A stretch of 64,000 nucleotides of DNA from Caenorhabditis remanei (Eukaryota; Nematoda; Chromadorea; Rhabditida; Rhabditidae), in NCBI RefSeq assembly GCF_010183535.1, contig NC_071328.1:15252001-15316000 (forward strand), written 5' to 3'. This document shows positions 45,183-56,060 of this stretch, one piece after another. The notes beneath the pieces were generated by a model. The model ran no database searches. It worked only from the letters and a program-made list of their open reading frames with translations, and had not been told where the DNA came from. Each line of letters starts with the position of its first letter. The stretch's first letter is position 1. A program made the translations under genes and the position numbers.

Positions 45183-46906
45183 TTAGGTTTTAATTGTAGG
45201 TATTTTAAATTGTTATACTATTCCTGAATAAATGTTTGAATTCCTCGCCTCCTTATCAGTCAATGAAAGTGATAGCGAATGTAATAATGAAAAAGCACAG
45301 AACAAACAAAACATGCGGAAGCATCTTTTTGGACTGCAGACACTGTTTCTTATCAGTTTTACCTAGGACTATTAAGTGAAAGAGAACATAGATAAGAAAA
45401 AAATGGGGAATGTCCTGCATTCCAGTATTACTTCCGTCGTCGTTGATAAGAAAAATACGCAAAAATCGACCCAAATAGAATAGACCTTCACAGGTTGAGC
45501 AGATGCTCCAGGACGTCTGGGGTAAGGCTTGTCAGTCCGGAAACTGCTATAACGTTGTGAACAGGTTTCCACATTCTTTGTATACCAGAAATTTCAAAAA
45601 CTATGAGCCAAATTGATGATAAGATCAACAAGTCTAACTCTGAGCAGCTAGAATACGTGATCTGGCGCGCCTCCGGCGCAAAAATGACGTGACATGCCTG
45701 CGGCGCTAGAATGCTTATATATGATAGTATTGGGTGCCTGCGGCGCTAGAATCGGCTGGTGCGCCTTCAGCGCAAAAATGGTTGCATTGATGGTGGGGAG
45801 GAGAGGATCTTATTGAAACAGCTAGCTTTAAAGAAGGATATCTAAAAAGTGGGCGGAGCAAACAAGAAACAAGCAATTTCTGACAAAAATAGTTGACAAC
45901 ATTTTGATAGCTCCGCTCACTTTTGCGATATGCGCCCTTAAAGTTGGAAATTCCCTAAATTGATTATTTCCAACGCCAAAATGTGATTTTTACATAAAAA
46001 TAACCGGAAAATTCCATTTCTGACGTTAAAAGCTATTCAAAACCTAATTTTTTATATCGGGAACCACATTTTTAGAAAAATTTGGCCAAGACGGTTTGTG
46101 TCAAAGTGCACCACTATGAGATTGGGTACCTGGCGTCAAAATTTGTAAATTTTTGATTTTTTTTGTTTTTAATTTCTTTTATTTTGTAGATCTCATCTAG
46201 CTCTATATTTCTGTAGTTGATCACTTTTTTCTAGCTCCGCCCATTTTTAAGATATGCGCCTTTAATGTTGGCGATGAGAGAAATGACAAACGATGGAGGG
46301 TGCAGAAGAGCTAGAGAGTCAGCAAGAGCGCTCCACTGGACACGACCACACATAAGGGGAAATCGTTTATTCAAACATCACTCCCCTCTCCTCTGAGCGG
46401 CGCCGCAAGTCGCTCTGCCCCTATTTTTTAGTTTTTTCTTAAAGGAAACTCAAAAACTGATTTTATTTGAATTATGCATTGTTGAGGTAAGAACTTTTAC
46501 AAAATTTTGCTATTTTTTGAATGAAAATTGGGTTAGTGCAAAAAATAAACTTTCTCTTTTCAGAGCGCTTGTAAAATTCGGAAAATTCAGTTAAAACTAA
46601 GTTTAAAAGTAGAAATTTTCATAAAAATCGGCAGAAAATGTTTTCGCAAAAAACGTGAAAACGGAAAAAAGGCCAGAAAGATGAATTTCCAAAATTCGAT
46701 TTTTCGAAAGATTCATGATATAATTTAGTGTTTTCTCAAAAAAAAAATTTTCCTCTCATTTTTTAATGAAATGGTTTTGTTTTTTCAGTTCTCATTTGGT
46801 TTGAGTTCTGGTTTGAGCCGGTCCAGATTCAACCTGTACTTATTAGGGATTGCACCACAAAATCATGGAAATTGAAAAAAAAAATTATTATATTTCCTTT
46901 TTATAG
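45183..46906. repeat. Repeat-rich intergenic region
   Basis: It contains TGCCTGCGGCGCTAGAAT twice (about 45694 and 45742) with related GGCGCGCCTCCGGCGCAAAA units. A GGGCGGAGC inverted-repeat pair lies at about 45838-45935, and a single arm at about 46220-46262. TTATCAG near 45351 and GATAAG near 45392 resemble the clec promoter module but no clec gene follows. A possible donor (GAGGTAAG near 46488) could belong to an upstream exon of the chromo-barrel gene. Confidence 0.5.
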
Positions 46907-47251
46907 TGCTCTGCCGTCAACCCGAAGAAAGCTCCAGTGGTAAAAGTCAAGAGGACCAAGCCATGGGTCTACAAATCACCACCGTATCTCCAGAAAACAA
47001 ACCAAAAATACTGGGTGGGCTCCCAGTTTGCCGTTGGCGAGAACTTCGTAATGCTTTACGACACTGCCCCATATTTGGCAACCGTCTCCAGAATCGTGGA
47101 AGTTGATGGAGTTGATCACTACGATGTGCATTATGTGGGATGGAACAAAAGATTCGATCATTCTGTGGTAGTTGGCCAAGAAGAAGGAAGAATGTTCAAA
47201 GGAACCCGTCGGCGATATCCATTGAAATCATCACCAGCCTCTGTCTCTTGA
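46907..47251 (+). CDS. Chromo-barrel (MRG15/MRG-1-like) domain exon, 5' end not found
   Basis: After an acceptor (TTTTTATAG) the frame runs 114 codons to TGA: VKVKRTKPWVYKSPP, then FAVGENFVMLYDTAPYLATV, HYDVHYVGWNKRFDHSV and GQEEGRMFKGTRRRYPLK. This is the chromo-barrel pattern of MSL3/MRG15 proteins, which bind histone tails in chromatin complexes. The MRG domain that normally follows is absent, as the stop comes right after the barrel. No in-frame ATG precedes it in this exon, so at least one upstream exon is missing from this call. It could be a truncated retained paralogue or a decaying copy. Confidence 0.5.
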   Translation, partial: CSAVNPKKAPVVKVKRTKPWVYKSPPYLQKTNQKYWVGSQFAVGENFVMLYDTAPYLATVSRIVEVDGVDHYDVHYVGWNKRFDHSVVVGQEEGRMFKGTRRRYPLKSSPASVS

Positions 47252-47319
47252 CTGGAATCTTTCAGGTACATATAAATTGTTCACAACATCTTTAATAAGC
47301 TTAAATCTTTTAGGCAATC

Positions 47320-47537
47320 ATGTCCTTCAAGTTGATACTGTTGTCCGTTTCCGCGTAAGCACTTTTCCATCTCTAAACTCACAAAGAATTGTTTTTTTCA
47401 GAATTACTTTCTCAGCATGTTTCTTCGGAATCGTCAATCAAATCCCAAAAATATTTGGATTTTCCGTGCAACCTCGATCTTCTAATTTTCAGTCAATGTA
47501 TGACATAGCCGTGCAAATCCCAAATTTTTTTATTTAG
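47320..47537 (+). CDS. Possible small secreted peptide, 56 aa
   Basis: Exons 47320-47354 (MSFKLILLSVSA) and 47402-47537 join through a 47-bp intron with good GT and TTTTTTTCAG ends; AATAAA follows at about 47541. The product is a signal peptide and a mature part of about 40 residues including IVNQIPKIFGFSVQPRSS. An acceptor-like TCTTTTAG lies 7 bp before the ATG and the gene begins 68 bp after the chromo-barrel stop, so it could be a downstream operon gene. Short length makes this tentative. Confidence 0.35.
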
Positions 47538-48698
47538 TTAAATAAATGAGTCACTGAAATTGTGTTGTTTTCACTTTTACTTAGTGAAAATGCAAATTGG
47601 TCACAAAGTTCAAGAAAACCTCTATGTATTTAAAGAGCAATAACACCGGAGTATGTACTTGTCACAGTGCTAAGTACAGAGGCATTATTATGATGGTAAT
47701 TTTCAATTTGGTTATTATTAATGTTTTATCATTAAAGTTAGGGAAAATTGACAGAATATTATGATAACAAAAAACATAAATAATTATTAGTAGAAAAAAA
47801 TCAAAGGGAATCCTGATATCCAATAAGAGTTTGAGAACGAATCTCGCCAGATTGACCCAGAGCGTGAAGTGGGCGGAGTCTGAAGCTATGGGAAGATTTA
47901 TCAATAACTACGCCCCTGGTTTGGGAAAATTCCCATCTTCTCATTTGGAAGACACCTGCGTGCAGTGATGTTTCAAGTAGAGAGGCAATTAGGTAGTGTA
48001 CGTAGGAATGGACCTGGAATGTTCAAAGTATGACTTGTGAGAAATCTATTCTTCACTGTCACTTTACCTGATATACGACATATATAACCGGTCTCGATCC
48101 ATGTAAGACACTTGACTAACTTCAGTAGTAAGGTTCCAAATGGGAGACATCTCATTAGTAGTGTAGAAAGAAATGAAAGAGGGCGAAAAAATGGAAATTG
48201 TAGTAACAGTTAAAATTTTGTAAAAATTTTATTATTTGGAAATCTAGACTTTTGCTAATTTGAGACAGAGATCGATATCGGTTAAAATAAGTCCTAGAGC
48301 AGGTCAGAGGACAGTGGTTAAATACTGAAACAAATTCTGAATTAAACAATGCATTTTCGAAACTTTTGCCAATTTTTTTTGGTAAAAACTGCATAGGACT
48401 GGTTTCTCGTAAGTTCCAAAGGTTTTTGAGCAATATAATTAAGGAAAATTTGGAAAATTTTCAGAAAAGAAAGTGTTCGCAAACAATTGTAGTGAAAAAT
48501 TTCAAAAATTCAAAACCCGTAAAATTATAATAGATAATTATATTTTTTCTAATTTTACTCATGCTTTGAGCGAATTTGCAAACAGAGGTTATTATTATTA
48601 TTATTAGTTTATTATTTAAGTTAGAGAAGATGGACAGAATGTTATGATAACACAAGAAAAGTATGTAGTTAAAAGAACAAAAAAAAATGGAAAAAAAT
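47538..48698. repeat. Intergenic, with one copy of a dispersed duplication unit
   Basis: About 47816-48130 is a diverged copy of the unit found at 49596-51080 (GTGGGCGGAGTCTG, ATGGGAAGATT, CATCTTCTCATT, GGAAGACACCTG). About 48160-48600 matches 51170-51460, the 3' flank of the paralogous gene. No gene is supported. Confidence 0.5.
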
Positions 48699-49541
48699 TT
48701 AAAGGGAATCCTGAATCCTTCGCTTCCATTCGTCAACCAGGCTTGATTGTTTCTTGATCTCTTCTGGTGAGAAGATCTTAACCTTCTTTGGCTTGCTGGT
48801 GTCGACATACATCTCGAATAAGTCTCCATTTTCCGTCAATTTCTTCTTGGCAGTCTTGACTCCTGGCTTCGGTGCATTGACGACACCCATATTAAAAACG
48901 AATGCTGGTTTCTCGGCGGTAGGGGATGGCGAAGAAGGTCCAGAAGTTGGTGGTGTGAGGAGCGATGGTGGGGGGATGGAAGTGTCAATACAAAACGGGA
49001 GGAATGGAGGTGCAGTGGCAGCAGTTTCCTTTTGATCCTTGGAGCAATGTGCAGTTTTTTCATCAGTCTTCGAGGGGTAAATCTTGAAGTGCCGCGTGGA
49101 GATAGACGATGGAGTGTAGATTGTCAATTTAACAACTGGATCCTTTTCCTTCTTATCCTTATCAACATTTTCCTTCTGGGACTTCGGTTTCTCCTTGACT
49201 TGAACAGCATCTTTATTACAATCCTGGTTGTTTCCAAAGCACTTCCAACTACTTTCCTCGACATCTTCTTGAAGCTCCGGGAAGAGTACGCCGTTGACAA
49301 TGCTTCGATGTTTCTTGGACACAATCAAGGAGAACTGATTGGCATCTAAAAATACGTCGAGAGAAATAGCTCGTTGTTCTTCCTTAGTAGACTTGAGTGG
49401 TGCAGAGTGGGGATTGGGGTGGAATGAGTGGAATGAGCAAATGGAAGGAGCGAGTAGAGGAAGGGCAACAACTTGAGATGAGTTAGTAACGGCGACGAAT
49501 CCTGACGAGGACGGAGAAAACTGAGCAGTGAAGGCAATCAT
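48699..49541 (-). CDS. Uncharacterised single-exon protein, 280 aa (paralogue of 51555-52409)
   Basis: An uninterrupted frame with no recognised domain. In order: an N-terminal region of small and hydrophobic residues (from MIAFTAQFSPSSSG), a segment conserved with the paralogue (LIVSKKHRSIVNGVLFPELQ, then EDVEESSWKCFG), a lysine-rich charged middle, a Pro/Ser-rich part (DTSIPPPSLLTPPTSGP), then FNMGVVNAP and a basic end SKPKKVKIFSPEEIKKQ with SLVDEWKR. Conservation of separate blocks with its paralogue supports a real gene. The basic PKKVK run could be a nuclear signal. Function unknown. Confidence 0.75.
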   Translation of the reverse strand: MIAFTAQFSPSSSGFVAVTNSSQVVALPLLAPSICSFHSFHPNPHSAPLKSTKEEQRAISLDVFLDANQFSLIVSKKHRSIVNGVLFPELQEDVEESSWKCFGNNQDCNKDAVQVKEKPKSQKENVDKDKKEKDPVVKLTIYTPSSISTRHFKIYPSKTDEKTAHCSKDQKETAATAPPFLPFCIDTSIPPPSLLTPPTSGPSSPSPTAEKPAFVFNMGVVNAPKPGVKTAKKKLTENGDLFEMYVDTSKPKKVKIFSPEEIKKQSSLVDEWKRRIQDSL

Positions 49542-49554
49542 AATGACGAACGTG

Positions 49555-51180
49555 TAAGAGTTGAGTTCTAAAAAATATAAAAGTAAGTCATGGTAGAAGG
49601 CGAGGGGGAAAGGAGAGAGAGAAAGAAGGAGTCACCATCCGGTACGACGTAAAATAACTATAATGAGACTGTGAGAACGGAACTGGACAGATTGAGCTAA
49701 CTCTTGCATATCTGCGTATTTGTGGGCGGAGTCTGTAGCTTTGGGAAGATTGCCATTACAACCATCTTCTCATTGGGAAGACACCTGTGTGCAGTGAGAG
49801 AAAGAGATAACCAGCTAGTGCGAGTGGGAAAGGAAAAGAAATGTACCAAGTGTGACTGAAATGGTTTTACGAAAACTTCTTACCAAAAAAAGGGAAAAAA
49901 TTGTTTTCGAAAATTTTTGACCGAAAAACCGAACAGTTCAAAAAAAACTTCAAGAGAAACTGTCTGAAAAATGATATTAGGGAGCTTTTTGAATGTTTAT
50001 GAAAACTGTAAGTAATTTAAGAACATACCCCCAGAAACCTGTTTCTGAGTACAAAATTAGTATAAATTAGAGGAAAAATAAGAGGAAAAATCACATTTTT
50101 TGACAATTTCATTAGAAATTTCTAAAACTTTCCAAACGGTTTTTTTTCTCGAAAACTATGCAAAAAATTTTTGTCCAAAAAACTTTTGTAACACGGTCAT
50201 GGCTAACGAGTACGAGTTTGGATCAAAAAAACAGAGAAGTAAGTCAGGGGTTCTAGAGGACGAGGGGAAAAGAAGAGAGAGAAAGAAAGAGTCACCATCC
50301 GGTAGGATGCAAAATGACCATAATGAGACTGTGAGAACGGAACTGGACAGATTGAGCTAACTCTTGCATATCTGCGTATTTGTGGGCGGAGTCTGTAGCA
50401 ATGGGAAGATTCCCATTATAACCATCTTCTCATTGGGAAGTGTGAGTGGGAAAAGGTCAGGAATGTGCAAAGTGTGACTAACATGTTACTATAAGAAACC
50501 AACAAACATACCTTGAAAACAAAAAACAAAATTCGATTTTCAAAACTAAAAACCATCGAATTCGAGCCGAGTTATGAAGCTTTGAAGTTGATGGCCTAGA
50601 AATCCATATTCGGTTTTCTAGGCCACCAACTTCAAGTTGTCGTAACTTAGTGAAAAATGGGGGGTTTTGAGTTCTAAAAACTGCATTTTGTTCAGAAAAG
50701 CTTCAAACTTCAGATCGTCATTATTTGGCTTAAATGGAAAGACTGAAAATAAGTCAGGACTAGAGGAGTCCTAGAGGAAGAGGGGGAAGGGAGAGAGAGA
50801 GAGAGAAAGAAAGAGTCAGCATCTGGTAGGACGCAAAACGACTATAATGAGAGTATAAGAACGGAACTGGACAGATTGACTCGAAGAACGAAGACGCAAA
50901 CATTTGTGGGCGGAGTCAATAACTAAGTCCCTGGTTTGGGAAGACTCCCATAATAACCATCTTCTCATTGGGAAGACGTAAGGTTACAAGTAAAGAGACA
51001 ATTAGGTAGTGTGAGTGGGAAATGACCTGGAATGTGATAATTGTGACTGACATAGTACTGTAAGAAGTCTATTGGTCACTGTCATCTGTCCTGATTTACG
51101 ACTAATTACAACCAGTTAGTGCGAGTGAGGAAAGATCTGGAATTTACAGAACCTAGTCGACGTGATGTAGTAAAAAATCA
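49555..51180. repeat. Direct copies of a promoter-side repeat unit
   Basis: Three related copies (about 49561-49870, 50220-50480 and 50750-51080) contain GAGAGAGAAAGAAGGAGTCA, ACCATCCGGTAGGACG, TAATGAGACTGTGAGAAC, GGACAGATTGA and GTGGGCGGAGTCTGTAGC. The segment at 49860-49990 matches 52680-52830. No gene is supported; a short + frame near 50200 lies inside the repeat. Confidence 0.7.
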
Positions 51181-51554
51181 AGGGGTTCGAAAGAAGGGAA
51201 ATTTTAATGTTTCGATTTCTAGACTTTTTCTGATTCTAGACAGAGAACGGTATCTTTTGTAATAAGTAGTATATCAGTTCAGGTGACAGTGAGCAATAGA
51301 TTATGTCAGACTTTTGCAACGGTTTGCCCGGAAGTTCAGTACTGAAAAAGTAAAAAAAAAATTTTTTTCGAAACTTTTGAAATTTTTGGTTATGTAACAT
51401 AACCAAAAATTTATGTTTTGAGCGAATTTGCAAAGAGAGGTTATTATTATTATCAGTTTATTATTGGAAGGAAAATTGACAGTTGAAAAAACTTGAAAAA
51501 AAAACAAAAACAAATAGAAAAATTAGTAGAAAACCAATTAAACGGAATAATTAT

Positions 51555-52409
51555 TCACTGAGACTCCAAAATTTTGCGCTTCCATTCGTCAACCAGACTT
51601 TCCTGCTTCTTGACTTCTTCTGGGGAGAAGATTTTCACCTTCTTTGGCTTGCTATGATCGATGATCATCTCAAAAGCATCTCCAGAACCCGATAGATCCC
51701 TCTTGGCAACCTTGACTCCTGCAGTTGGTGCATTGACGACTCCCATGTTGAAGGCGAATGATGGAGACTTGGTAGTAGTGGTTGGGGAAGCGGGTCCAGA
51801 TGTAGGCGGTGTGAGGAAGGACGGTGGAGGGACGGACGTATCAATGGTGAATGGACTAGGTGAAGATGTGGTGGAGCAGTGAGCAGCATCCTTGTTGGTA
51901 TTGGAAGAAGGGAAGATCGGATAGGCCCGAATAGAGATTGAAGAAGGAGTGATGAGTTTCAACGTAACCATTTGATTCTTCTTCTTATCCATATTGGTAG
52001 TATTCTTTTGGCAGTTGAATTGTTTCTTGATTGGAACATCAGTGACACTTGGATTCTTCTTCTTATCAGCTTGCCTCTGGATCTCGATTTCCTTCTTGAC
52101 TGGAACATCATCCGACGATTTGATATCTCCTTTGAAACATCCCCAAACACTCTCAACCACGTCTTCCGGGAGGTCTGGAGTAAGAATCTCATTGACAATC
52201 TTCTTATGTTGCTTCTTCTGCTTCAGTAAAATAAAGTCTTCGGCCAGGTGCATGTTGAGACTTGTGTTCCACTCTCTTTTGGATACTGTCCTCAGAGGAG
52301 CATAGACGGCCAAGCAAGAAGGAAAAGCACGGAAGATAGCAGAATTTGATGTGACAGCGGGAACTGATCCGGAAGATGACGAGGTTGATTGGACGGTAGA
52401 GGCGGTCAT
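51555..52409 (-). CDS. Uncharacterised single-exon protein, 284 aa (paralogue of 48699-49541)
   Basis: It has the same layout as its paralogue: an N-terminal Ser/Thr-rich part, KIVNEILTPDLPEDVVES, a lysine-rich middle with two similar pieces (VPVKKEIEI and VPIKKQFN), DTSVPPPSFLTPPTSGPASP, FNMGVVNAPTAGVK, and the most conserved end SKPKKVKIFSPEEVKKQ with SLVDEWKRKI. The flanks are also duplicated, giving a tandem unit of about 3 kb. No known domain; function unknown. Confidence 0.75.
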   Translation of the reverse strand: MTASTVQSTSSSSGSVPAVTSNSAIFRAFPSCLAVYAPLRTVSKREWNTSLNMHLAEDFILLKQKKQHKKIVNEILTPDLPEDVVESVWGCFKGDIKSSDDVPVKKEIEIQRQADKKKNPSVTDVPIKKQFNCQKNTTNMDKKKNQMVTLKLITPSSISIRAYPIFPSSNTNKDAAHCSTTSSPSPFTIDTSVPPPSFLTPPTSGPASPTTTTKSPSFAFNMGVVNAPTAGVKVAKRDLSGSGDAFEMIIDHSKPKKVKIFSPEEVKKQESLVDEWKRKILESQ

Positions 52410-53125
52410 GTTGATGACAAACAGATTTCAGAGTTGAATAGCTACAATGATAGAGAAGTTATTCAAGGGTAGGGAACAGAGAGTACGGGGAAGAGTGACT
52501 AGGAAAAAGGGAAAAGGGGAGAGAAAAAGAAGGCGTCACCATTCGGTAAGACGTAAAATGACTATAATGAGACTGTGAGAACAGAACTGGACAGATTGAC
52601 CCAAACCGCGAAGATCTGCGTATTTGTGGGCGGAGTCTGTAGCTATGGGAAGGTCAATCAATAACTGAAATGTAACAAGTGTGACTGACATGGGTTTTTC
52701 GAAAACTTCTTACCGAAAAAAGGGAAACACTGTCTTTGAAAATTTTAGACCAAAAAACCGAATAATTCGAATAAAATTTGAAGAGAAACTATCTGAAAAA
52801 AAGTTTTTTGGAGACAAAACTTTTTATGAAAACTGTAAGTACTTTAACCCCCAAAAAAACTTTTTCGAAAACTTTGGACCGAAGATTTTTTCATGACGAA
52901 CGATAACGAGTTGAGTTCTAAAAAATTAGAGGAGTAAATCAGGGGTTACAGAAGGCAAATGGGAAGGAGGGGAGAGAAAAAGAAGGAGTCACCATCCGGT
53001 AGGACGCAAAATGACTATAATGAGACTATGAGAACATAACTGGACAGATTGACCCAAACCGCAAAGATGCGCGTCTTTGTGGGCGGAGTCTGTAGCTATG
53101 GGAAGATTCCCATTACAACCATCAG
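52410..53125. repeat. Two further copies of the repeat unit
   Basis: Copies at about 52490-52690 and 52912-53125 again hold AAAAGAAGGAGTCACCATCC-type and GTGGGCGGAGTCTGTAGC blocks. Between them is the counterpart of 49860-49990. No gene. Confidence 0.65.
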
Positions 53126-53159
53126 AGAAGTATGGGGGTACACCTCCGTGCGTTTTAAT

Positions 53160-53345
53160 TTCGCATGCTGCGCTCTCTCACTCTCTCGTCGGTTAGACGT
53201 TTCTCTGCGCTCTCTCACTCTCTCACCCTCTCTCGTTTCTCTGCACCCTCCACTCTCTCACCCACTCTCGTTTCTCTACACCTCCACTCTCTCACCCACT
53301 CTAGCTTCTCTGCCCCCTCCTCTATATGTATACTCTCTCATGGTT
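53160..53345. repeat. Pyrimidine-rich minisatellite
   Basis: Irregular tandem copies of CTCTCTCACCCACTCTCGTT and TTCTCTGCACCCTCC-type units of about 28-35 bp. Open frames through it are low-complexity and not credited. Confidence 0.8.
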
Positions 53346-53445
53346 TTTTATTTTTTATCTATAGGACCCGATCCCCTAACCCCGTGAGTGTTGACTCAGA
53401 GCACAACCCTTGTGCTAAGTGTGTAAACTAAATCAGAGGGGTAAA

Positions 53446-53582
53446 TGTGGTAGACATAGTGAGGGGCCTCGGGTGCCGGGAGGGGAGCCGGGAGGGGGAG
53501 AGGGGCAAACATGAAGGATAGTGTATGGGGGGGAAGGGGAGGATGACGTCAGAGGGGAAGACGGTCGAAGGGGAGGATGAAT
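53446..53582. other. Purine/G-rich tract
   Basis: A G-rich run with repeated GGGAGGGG, GGGGGAGAGGGG and GGGGGGGAAGGGGAGG. It could form G-quadruplexes on the + strand and follows closely on the pyrimidine-rich minisatellite. Confidence 0.7.
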
Positions 53583-55459
53583 ATAAGACTTATTTCTCTG
53601 AAATTATTTAATTACTTATTTCGTTAATTACTTATTCCGTTAATTAAAAAACGAATATTTTCGAAACTACACTTTATCTGTCAAATCGTTTCGAGACCCA
53701 AGTTCCAGAGTATACGGTATCTCTGAAAAAATGTGTCGCGCGCGGCGTCCGCGTCTTCCGCGTAATTGATATCTTTTTTTTTTCAATCATCTAAACCTAT
53801 TTTTTCATTATTTTTCTAGTATAATTCGTGAAATTGATTTAAATTTTGAGGCTTAAGTTATACTTCGCATAAATTTAATTTTAAACTAATTAATATTGTA
53901 TTTAGCATTTTTCATTGAAATGATCATCTAGATAGTTAACAAATATTTGAAAAAGCATGGAAAACACAAAATATCAGATAATTTTATTAAAAGTTCCAGA
54001 AAATTAATACATTATTTTTATTTTTACCAAGTATGTATATTATTCGAGTTAGAATAATATTTTTCGTTTATTTTTCATTAGACTTGGAAGATTTATATGG
54101 AGTTAAATTATATTTCTATCACTCATTTTATACTCTTCAATTCTTGTTATAATTAATGTGCACCCAATTCGCGTCATGATTCACAAACATAAGGCCTTGG
54201 TGAACTAACCAAACATGACTCACATTGGTGGGAAAGAGAAAAAAAGTGTGTCACAATTTGTGAAGGCACATAATATAACCACTCTATTCTTATTGAGGGA
54301 AACTATACTAGTTATTTCTTTAAAGAATTTGATTAGAAAAAATATTTCAGGTTTGAATGAGACTTTAATAATTGAATATTGCCGAAATATAAAAAAGATA
54401 TTCTCATATGATATTAAACTTTTCGAAAAAGTATACGGACTTGATGATTTTTTTAAATAAAAAAGATAACAAAGAGAAGTGGAATTAGGTGATGTTTGTT
54501 TTAAAAAGTTAAATAGATATCTTTCTTCACTATACTATCAGCCGTCAAATGAGTTTCTTTTTGAACAAGTGACGTTTACCGTATATGAGATTTGATTCTT
54601 ACGCATCAAGTGAAACCTAACCGTTTCTGAATAACTTTTATCGGAATATTTCTATTCGTATCAGTTTTCCATTTTTATTTTTAAACAGGTTGGATGAAAT
54701 TAACTTTATTAACAAACAGAAAATTTTTTAATCATACATTTATGTACAGAGAAAATGTGAGAAATTGTACAAATTAAACTAAAAATAATCAATGGAATTC
54801 TTGAATCAAACAGAAATAAAGTATCAACAGTAATGTAGTTTAAACCTGGATAAATAATCAAATACAACAAAAAAGTTTTGGTGGTAGTAACAAGTGCTCT
54901 TTCATGATACCTTTTTATAAAACTAAATAAAAAATAATAATATCAGAATTCTAGAAAAATCAGTGTTAAGTCTAGTAAAGTTTTCGACACAAGAAAACAA
55001 TACAGACTTTAATAAGAAGGCAACTATTTCGGTAAGTTGTCATAAAGGCTAATGAGGGAAATTCCACTTTGACCGTGAAGATCTTCACAGAAAAGAATAA
55101 CCCTTTGTTCTCCCCCGAAATCACAAACAGAAAAAATCTATCTCTCAAGTAAAAAATGCGGGTATTTTCCAATTTCAGAGTCAAGTTAATGTGGCATTAG
55201 GTGAAAGTTAGTTCTCGTGTGACTCTTCTTATAATTGCTCTGTGTCATCCTTTCAAAACAGTCATCATCAATCGAAAACATCAAACGGAGTGAGTAACAC
55301 TGGGAACAAGCTGACATTCCATCAAACATTTATTGAAAAAGAATAGAAATTCAGACAAAGAAACAAGAAGAAGATGAAAAATATATATCTGTCTGTGTGT
55401 CTGTTTACAGAACACTTTCAATTATATAAAAGAAAGTTGGGCGGTATGTTTTCAGGCAA
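53583..55459. other. AT-rich, largely gene-free stretch
   Basis: Base composition falls sharply to AT-rich. A GCGCGCGGCGTCCGCGTC block lies near 53735. The only notable frame is 54215-54460 on + (81 codons, ending SYDIKLFEKVYGLDDFF), without introns, signal peptide or a recognised family, so it is not called a gene. A TTTATT near 55327 may be the inverted polyA signal of the next - strand gene. Confidence 0.5.
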
Positions 55460-56060
55460 TCACAGATTGAACTCCTTCTTAACCGTTGGGATTTCAAACT
55501 GGAAGAACTTGATCTGCCGCTGAAGGTTGAGATGGTTTCGGCAGACTGTGCACAAAGCCAATGCTGAAAACAAGGAAATAACACACGAAGAAAAAGTTAG
55601 AAAAATCAATGAAACTTAGAAAAATAAATAAGAAACTTACGGATTTGGACCATTCCAGACTCGACTACTTCCACCTGACGCTCCGAGTTGAATTGTTTGC
55701 AGGGATTACAGATATTGAAGACGAGAGCTCCTGGTTCCTTGAATAGATATTCAGGTTTCACAACAGCGTGCGTCTCGGATGGGATCACAGCATCCTTAGC
55801 CTTCATCTTGAGCCATTCCTGAAATATTTAAAAAACTATTTCATATAACAAAGTAAATAAATTACCATTTTCTTTGCTTTTCCGTCATCTTCTCCCTCTT
55901 TCTCCTCTCTCTTTCTCTTCAATGGAGTCCTCGGTGCGTGGACGATTTTCTTGATTTGGTCGGAAATGGCACCTTCGATCTTGGTTGGTTTATTTTTGTA
56001 GGTTTTTGGAAGGTCCTTAACGGCTTTGGTGTTTTCATCGGAGGAGCGGACATGAGACAT
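55460..56060 (-). CDS. Uncharacterised basic protein with two CxxC motifs, 158 aa
   Basis: Exons, in gene order, 56060-55866 (from MSHVRSSDENTKAVKD), 55818-55641 and 55563-55460 join in phase; introns are 47 and 77 bp with normal ends. The first exon is charged, with PLKRKREEKEGEDDGKAKK as a possible nuclear signal. The second and third hold FNICNPCKQF and ALCTVCRNH, a C-x2-C pair about 35 residues apart that could bind zinc. I recognise no family. Whether it belongs to the host or to the adjacent virus-like element is not clear. Confidence 0.65.

Noticed and set aside
54215..54460. 81-codon + strand frame in the AT-rich stretch
   Set aside because: No introns, signal peptide, recognised family or paralogue; the length is within chance for the region, so it is only mentioned under the gene-free stretch.
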